This document shows positions 59,855 to 64,000 of a stretch of DNA of 64,000 bases, piece after piece. Both the position numbers and the translations under genes were made by a program. The notes beneath the pieces were generated by a model. That model saw only the letters and a program-made list of their open reading frames with translations, was not told the DNA's origin and ran no database searches. The stretch's first letter is position 1. The number at the start of each line of letters is the position of its first letter. Source of the DNA: JAIBJN01 sp963830885 (GTDB taxonomy: Bacteria; Actinomycetota; Thermoleophilia; Gaiellales; Gaiellaceae); the NCBI GenBank assembly GCA_963830885.1, contig CAWHOA010000025.1, forward strand, positions 10,823 to 74,822, given 5' to 3'.

Positions 59855-60448
59855 GTGGAACGAGCGCTTCTTGTCCGCCACGCGGAGAGTGTCTTCAGCG
59901 CGCGAGGGATCGCGAACGGCAGGGTCGATGTCCGCTGCCCCTTGAGCGCGCGCGGCGAGACGCAGGCGCAGGCTCTCGCGCAGGCCATCGCCGACGAAGA
60001 CATCCACCTCTGCGTGACTTCCGAGCTTGAGCGAACGCGCCAGACCGCAGATATAGCGCTCGCGGACAGAGCAGTTCCACGAATCGTGTTTCCTGAGCTC
60101 AACGATCCGCTGTACGGCAGCTACGAAAGCGGTCCTCTCGACGCGTACGTCGCTTGGGCGCTTGCAAACGACTCGGCGACCGATCCTCCCGGCGGGGGCG
60201 AGCAGCGATGGAAGCTCGTCGCTCGCTATGCGGCCGGGTTCAGGAGGCTTCTCGAGCGCCCAGAACGCACAATTCTCATTGTCACGCACTCGCTACCGGT
60301 TGCGTACGTCCTCATGGCGCGTGCAGGAGTTGATCCCGCGCCGCGCGTTCCGCTCGTGGAGTACGCCAAGATCCATCTGATCTCGGCTCGCGAGCTTGCA
60401 CATGCGGTTGCTCGGCTCGAGGGCTGGTGCGCGGCGCCAACCTGGTAG
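59855..60448 (+). CDS. Histidine phosphatase family protein
   Basis: 197 residues. The N-terminal LLVRHAESVFSARGIANGRV holds the phosphorylated His in RHAE; LERTRQTADIAL provides the second Arg; THSLPVAYVL has the C-terminal His. These are the complete catalytic residues of the histidine phosphatase (phosphoglycerate mutase-like) superfamily. It lies 16 nt after the cyclohydrolase fusion on the same strand, so it may remove the phosphate of the pyrimidine intermediate, a step that lacks a dedicated enzyme in many bacteria. Confidence 0.9.
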   Translation: MERALLVRHAESVFSARGIANGRVDVRCPLSARGETQAQALAQAIADEDIHLCVTSELERTRQTADIALADRAVPRIVFPELNDPLYGSYESGPLDAYVAWALANDSATDPPGGGEQRWKLVARYAAGFRRLLERPERTILIVTHSLPVAYVLMARAGVDPAPRVPLVEYAKIHLISARELAHAVARLEGWCAAPTW

Positions 60449-60572
60449 CCCGAGAGCGGACCGTACGGCGCCAAGCGACGCTGCGCCCGTCGGCTCCTGA
60501 GTTCTATTTCCGCCGCCATGAGCCGGTTGACCACACCCCAGGCGCGCCGCTCGCCTCGCTCCGGCCCTGCGA

Positions 60573-60807
60573 CGCATCGTCAACGTCGCCTCCGCAGGGC
60601 CAAAGCGTCGATCGACTTCGAGAGCGTGATGCTCGAGGCGACTGCAGCCGCGTTCGCGCGTATCGCCAGAGCAAGCTCGCGCTAGTGCTGCTCGATCTTC
60701 CGGATGCGGGAGCCCGAGCGCTCTCCCAGGCCCACTACCCCGAGGCGCGGCGCCGACTGGGTGAGCTCGGTGCCGCCTCGTGGGTCTTGCTCCTCAAACC
60801 GGCCTAG
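60573..60807 (+). pseudogene. Short-chain dehydrogenase (SDR) remnant
   Basis: The 355-bp stretch between the phosphatase and the aldo/keto reductase has no intact gene but holds SDR pieces in three frames: RIVNVASAG (60573), then IDFESVMLE (about 60611), then SRVRAYRQSKLALVLLDLP, which contains the YxxxK catalytic pair. A final AHYPEARRRLGEL resembles the C-terminal helix of the same family, with the part in between missing. Frameshifts and deletions indicate a decayed gene. It ends at TAG 60807, overlapping the stop of the convergent reductase. Confidence 0.65.
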
Positions 60808-61760
60808 ACGTGCACCCTCGCCATGCCCTGGGAGTCGTAGCGGGCCCCGACTGCATCCGGTAGCTCGGTGAGTCGCGCGAGGTCTTCCTCGCTCAGCTCG
60901 ACGTCGGCAGCCCGGGCGTTCTCCTCGAGGTAGGTCCGCCGCTTCGTCCCGGGGATCGGCACGACGTCGTCGCCTTGAGCAAGAACCCAGGCCAGCGCGA
61001 GCTGTGCCGGCGTCACACCCTTCTCGGCGGCGAGCTCCTCGACGGTCCCGACGAGGGCCAGGTTCCGCTCCGTGTTCTCGCGAGTGAACCGCGGCTGCGT
61101 CCGGCGCCAGTCGTCCGCGTCGAGGTCGTCCGGGGTGCGGAAACGTCCCGAGAGGAAGCCGCGCCCGAGCGGGGAGTACGCGACGAGGCCGATCCCAAGC
61201 TCGCGGAGCGTCGGGATGACGTCCTCCTCCAGGTCGCGCGTCCACAGCGAATACTCGCTCTGCACCGCTGCGAGCGGGTGAATGGCGTGCGCGGCGCGAA
61301 TCGTCGCCGGCGCCGCCTCGCTCAGCCCGATGTAGCGAACCTTGCCTTGCGCGACGAGCTCCGCGAGCGCTCCGACCGTCTCCTCAATCGGGACGTTCGG
61401 GTCGATGCGGTGCTGGTAGTAGAGATCGATGTAGTCGGTCCCGAGCCGCTCGAGCGACCCTTCGACCGAGCGACGCACGCTCTCCGGCGAGCCGTCGATG
61501 CGAGGGTGGACACCGAACTTCGTGGCGATCGTGACCTGCTCGCGCCGACCTGCTATGGCTCGACCGATGAGCTCCTCGTTCGTGTACGGGCCGTAGATCT
61601 CGGCGGTGTCGAGGAACGTGATCCCGAGTTCGATCGCGCGCCGAATCGTCGCCCTCGACTCCTGCTCGTCCGTCTCGCCGTAAAACGCGGACATACCCAT
61701 GCAGCCGAGGCCGAGCGCCGAGACGCTAAAGCCCGAGCGTCCTAACTGACGGTGCTCCAT
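60804..61760 (-). CDS. Aldo/keto reductase
   Basis: 318 residues. LGLGCMGMSAFYG, the catalytic Tyr in DTAEIYGPYTNEELIG, Lys in TIATKFGVHP and His in LYYQHRIDPNVP are all present, with the NADPH-binding end PIPGTKRRTYLEENA. This is the YakC/AKR13-like group that reduces aldehydes. A ribosome-binding site AAAGGAGCGAC precedes the ATG. It is divergent from a MerR regulator, and its promoter has the long 19-bp spacer typical of MerR targets, so it is probably induced by a reactive small molecule. Confidence 0.93.
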   Translation of the reverse strand: MEHRQLGRSGFSVSALGLGCMGMSAFYGETDEQESRATIRRAIELGITFLDTAEIYGPYTNEELIGRAIAGRREQVTIATKFGVHPRIDGSPESVRRSVEGSLERLGTDYIDLYYQHRIDPNVPIEETVGALAELVAQGKVRYIGLSEAAPATIRAAHAIHPLAAVQSEYSLWTRDLEEDVIPTLRELGIGLVAYSPLGRGFLSGRFRTPDDLDADDWRRTQPRFTRENTERNLALVGTVEELAAEKGVTPAQLALAWVLAQGDDVVPIPGTKRRTYLEENARAADVELSEEDLARLTELPDAVGARYDSQGMARVHV

Positions 61761-61794
61761 GTCGCTCCTTTCGCGCTGTTCATGCTCCCTGGCC

Positions 61795-61825
61795 AAGGTA
61801 GGGGTTCGAGCGCGCGCAAAGTCAA
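61795..61825 (-). promoter_or_regulatory. MerR-type promoter of the aldo/keto reductase
   Basis: On the minus strand TTGACT (61825-61820) and TACCTT (61800-61795) are separated by 19 bp, two more than usual, which is the hallmark of promoters activated by MerR-family DNA twisting. The spacer holds GCTCGAACCCC, sharing CTCGAACC with the facing promoter. Confidence 0.7.
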
Positions 61826-61852
61826 GGGCCGATGCCAGGGCTCGTGGTCGTC

Positions 61853-61883
61853 TTGACTTCGAGTACTCTCGAACCTCTACGCT
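61853..61883 (+). promoter_or_regulatory. MerR-type promoter and operator of the merR gene
   Basis: TTGACT (61853-61858) and TACGCT (61878-61883) with a 19-bp spacer. The spacer and edge contain the perfect dyad TTCGAG-TACT-CTCGAA (61858-61873), a typical MerR-family operator. Transcription would begin about 7 nt after the -10, at or next to the ATG (61891), so the message is likely leaderless. Confidence 0.75.
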
Positions 61884-61890
61884 GAGGCGA

Positions 61891-62289
61891 ATGGCCACGC
61901 GGAACGCCCCCGACCTGACGATCGCCGAGGCGGCGGAGCGCGCGGGAATCAGCGCGCACACGATCCGCTACTACGAGCGCGCGGGCTTGCTCGCGCCGAT
62001 CGAGCGCACCGAGTCTGGGCACAGGCGATTCGCCGCCGAGGACATCGAGTGGATCGTCGTGATCACAAAGCTCCGAGCGACCGGGATGCCGATCAGGCGT
62101 ATCCGGGAGTACGCGGAGCTCGTTCGGGAAGGCGACGGTAACGAGCTCGAGCGGCTGGCGCTCCTCGAGTCGCACCGGGAAGAGGTACTCCGCCGGCTGG
62201 ACGAGGTGCAGCGAAACGTCGAGCTCGTCGACTACAAGATCGCCCTCTACCGCAAGCGACTCGGGCTCGATCGCAGCAAGGCGGCGTAG
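61891..62289 (+). CDS. MerR family transcriptional regulator
   Basis: 132 residues. The winged-helix N-terminus reads TIAEAAERAGISAHTIRYYERAGLL and HRRFAAEDIEWI, the standard MerR DNA-binding region; a dimerisation coiled coil (LESHREEVLRRLDEVQRNVE) follows. No cysteines remain for metal binding, so it is closer to the aldehyde/stress-sensing group (AdhR-like) than to metal sensors. It is divergent from an aldo/keto reductase and both promoters have 19-bp spacers, so it probably controls itself and the reductase. Confidence 0.93.
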   Translation: MATRNAPDLTIAEAAERAGISAHTIRYYERAGLLAPIERTESGHRRFAAEDIEWIVVITKLRATGMPIRRIREYAELVREGDGNELERLALLESHREEVLRRLDEVQRNVELVDYKIALYRKRLGLDRSKAA

Positions 62290-62381
62290 CCTAAGGGCAT
62301 GGCGAGGCAGGCCAACATCTGACCGCAACTCGTGCGGCCATCGACCTACCAGCCCCGTCACAACGTCCGTGGGGCAGTCAC

Positions 62382-63161
62382 CTAGCAGACAGCGGTTGAC
62401 TTGTGCACGACCCAGCCGAGGCCCGCGTTCGGCTGGTTCGCGAGGTCACGGAGGTCTCTCAGCCCCGCACGCAGCTCTTCGTCGCCGGCGCCCGGCAGCC
62501 CAGCAAGCGCGCTCTCGATCACGTCGCCGGCATAGTCGGCCTGGCCCGATAGTTCCTCGCCCTGCCACCGGAACGGGAGCTCGCCATCGTGGACCGCGCG
62601 GAATCCGGCCTCGTCCAACCAGCCCGGGATTCGTGTCCCCGCATCGCTCCACCCAGACGCCTCCATCGCTCGCACCATCGCGTCGAAAAGGGCGTCGAGC
62701 TCGGGCGTCGACGGCTCTGCCCTGACCGTGGAGTAATCGACCTCGATCGCCGTGATCCGGCCCCCCGGCACAAGCACACGCCTGGCCTCACGCAACGCTG
62801 CGACCGGCTCTGCGACATGCTCGAGGAACCACATCATCCAAACGTGGTCGAAGAACTCATCCTGGAACGGAAGCGCGAGCGCGTCGGCCTGACGTAGCGT
62901 TGCCCCGACGCCGGCGCGCTCGAGGTGCCCCCGCGCAAAGTCGAGCTGCTTCTGCTCGATGTCAACGCCGTAGAGCTCGACACCGGCGAACTCCTGTCCG
63001 AGCACTGCGAGGACTGCGCCGACGCCCGTGCCCACCTCGATCAAACGCGTGCCCGACTCTAGCTCGGTGCCGTCGCGGATCAGCCGGTGCCGCCAATGCT
63101 CGGCCTGCTGCACGAGCCGCTCTTGCTCCGGCGTTCCGTAACCGTGGACGTACGCACTCAC
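62382..63161 (-). CDS. SAM-dependent methyltransferase
   Basis: 259 residues. Motif I LIEVGTGVGAVLAVLG, motif II LYGVDIEQKQLD, then ADALALPFQDEFFDHVWMMW (acidic loop) and RRVLVPGGRITAIEVDYSTV form a complete class I methyltransferase. The N-terminal AYVHGYGTPEQERLVQQAEH occurs in small-molecule methyltransferases near UbiE/CmoA. The substrate cannot be told. It stands alone, separated from the MerR gene by 92 bp. Confidence 0.88.
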   Translation of the reverse strand: MSAYVHGYGTPEQERLVQQAEHWRHRLIRDGTELESGTRLIEVGTGVGAVLAVLGQEFAGVELYGVDIEQKQLDFARGHLERAGVGATLRQADALALPFQDEFFDHVWMMWFLEHVAEPVAALREARRVLVPGGRITAIEVDYSTVRAEPSTPELDALFDAMVRAMEASGWSDAGTRIPGWLDEAGFRAVHDGELPFRWQGEELSGQADYAGDVIESALAGLPGAGDEELRAGLRDLRDLANQPNAGLGWVVHKSTAVC

Positions 63162-63434
63162 GTTCGACGAAGCCCCTTCGACGACTGCCCCAACATGAAC
63201 GCCTCAGGCGGCAACCGTAGTCCCGCCGGCAGGTGACGGCGCGCGAGGTTGACGCTCGCCGTTGGTTCGCCAACGCGATTTCGACTGAACGGAAGGTGGC
63301 AACGGAAGGCTGAACCACTCTCGCGCGGCCGCCTGGTTGAACGTCGCCGCATCGCCTCCAAACCGATCCCTGATCGGCGGTAAGCCAGACGACTCCGCCT
63401 GGCGGACTCCGGACAGGTGATCGGGTGTGGGAGC
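63162..63434. other. Intergenic stretch without a recognised gene
   Basis: 273 bp between the methyltransferase start and the end of the VOC gene. Open frames cross it, but none shows a family pattern or a ribosome-binding site. A small palindrome-like segment (CCGCCTGGCGGAC near 63393-63405) is the only structure seen. Confidence 0.4.
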
Positions 63435-63785
63435 TCAGTCGGAGCGGTGGGATACGACGTTGACGACCGTGCCGCTCGGCTCGCGCAGCATGAAGCGTCG
63501 GACTCCCCACTCCTCGTCGCGGAGCGGGTACACGATCTCGAAGCCCTTATCCACGGCCTTGGCGTGCACGGCATCGACGTCAGCCACTCCTACCGAGATG
63601 CCCGGGGCGGCCATGTCGTCGTTGCCGATGATGGACACCTGGACGGAGGGGTTGGTCGGTGACGCGACGGTCACGATCCAGCCCATGTCCATCGCCACCT
63701 CGAAGCCGAGCAACTCCACGAAGAAATCGCGCGTCTCGGCAGTCCGCTCCGACTTGATGTTCGGCACCGCCCTGCTAATCATCAC
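63435..63785 (-). CDS. VOC (glyoxalase/bleomycin resistance) family protein
   Basis: 116 residues, one VOC module of two beta-alpha-beta-beta-beta units: AVPNIKSERTAETRDFFVELLGFEVA, then VGVADVDAVHAKAVDKGFEIVYP and RRFMLREPSGTVVNVVSH (each in part). Metal-ligand residues are only partly visible (E in LREPSG, H in VVSH). Members bind or modify small molecules. GGGAGCGTG precedes the start ATG. Function unknown. Confidence 0.85.
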   Translation of the reverse strand: MMISRAVPNIKSERTAETRDFFVELLGFEVAMDMGWIVTVASPTNPSVQVSIIGNDDMAAPGISVGVADVDAVHAKAVDKGFEIVYPLRDEEWGVRRFMLREPSGTVVNVVSHRSD

Positions 63786-64000
63786 GCTCCCTGCTCTATC
63801 GGACGACCGGCCGGCGCTGCAGGATTACTCCGACCCTCACTGCTCCCCCGGCGAGAACGAGTGGCCGGTTAGTCAGTTTGCCGTAGCCGCAAGCCCAGGT
63901 TCGAGCCATGCCTTGGAGATCAAGACCATCGCGATGCCGAAGAGCCAGCGATGAACGGGACGACGTCGAACGGCTCAGACGTTCGCGCCTGCTCGCTTAT
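63786..64000. other. Window end without a recognised gene
   Basis: 215 bp. A minus-strand frame with a hydrophobic piece (HRWLFGIAMVLISKAWL) ends at 63873, but it is closed upstream by an in-frame TGA at about 63975 and has no convincing start, so it is not called as a gene. Confidence 0.4.

Noticed and set aside
63873..64000. Partial membrane-protein gene at the right edge, minus strand
   Set aside because: The hydrophobic frame is closed upstream by a TGA inside the window and lacks a start or ribosome-binding site.

Overview
The window is high-GC DNA with dense, mostly short-spaced genes on both strands and many GTG/TTG starts. Gene content points to a Gram-positive, high-GC actinobacterial lineage, most likely Thermoleophilia (Gaiellales/Solirubrobacterales-like): a LexA box of the actinobacterial GAAC-N4-GTTC type, PEP carboxykinase of the ATP type, acyl-CoA carboxylases with a fused biotin carboxylase/carrier subunit, methylmalonyl-CoA mutase, a DUF5317 protein and tandem GGDEF/HD-GYP membrane proteins. 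The lineage call is inference from content; no rRNA or marker gene is present.

Layout. 0-7 kb (minus strand): pckA, then a succinate dehydrogenase of the type with a cysteine-rich CCG subunit instead of membrane anchors (sdhA, a small lipoprotein, sdhB, sdhE-like), a metallophosphoesterase and a GNAT-like gene. 7-10.3 kb: an SRPBCC protein, a zinc ribbon, a DUF2071 protein and two tyrosine recombinases, the second frameshifted. 10.3-22 kb: central carbon metabolism again (citrate synthase, isocitrate dehydrogenase, malate dehydrogenase, succinyl-CoA ligase with a methyltransferase gene between sucC and sucD), plus a PDZ-Lon protease, an aminotransferase and a secreted Asp-box protein. 22-31 kb: a JmjC-type cupin oxygenase, a thioredoxin-like ferredoxin, biotin carboxylase/BCCP, pgsA, a double GNAT protein, SOS-controlled dinB and an NlpC/P60 hydrolase. 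31-36 kb: two tandem units, each a ~30-residue membrane peptide followed by a membrane GGDEF-HD-GYP protein, closed by a DUF5317 gene. 36-44 kb: a beta-propeller protein, an ECF42-like sigma factor with its YCII partner, an acyl-CoA carboxyltransferase, methylmalonyl-CoA mutase, and a decayed HD-GYP gene. 44-50 kb: a MoaD-MoaE fusion, an M50 protease, a LOG protein, BioY and a VanW protein. 50-55.3 kb: selenocysteine machinery (selA, selB, tRNA-Sec) with a large unknown membrane protein inside it. 55.3-60.8 kb: a possible pterin/pyrimidine cluster (two glycosyltransferases, one broken; a 6-pyruvoyl-tetrahydropterin-synthase-like protein; a zinc-type dehydrogenase; a GTP cyclohydrolase II-RibD reductase fusion; a histidine phosphatase; an SDR remnant). 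60.8-64 kb: an aldo/keto reductase with a divergent MerR regulator, a methyltransferase and a VOC protein.

Two threads run through the window. First, a family of palindromic intergenic elements (about 20-170 bp) sits at gene ends, and their outermost bases supply the TAG stop codon, often for both convergent neighbours. Second, many genes have a TAnnnT hexamer 6-8 nt before the start codon and no Shine-Dalgarno sequence, which suggests widespread leaderless translation. Two otherwise intact genes carry single-base frameshifts that may be real or assembly errors, and three genes have internal deletions that mark them as true remnants.
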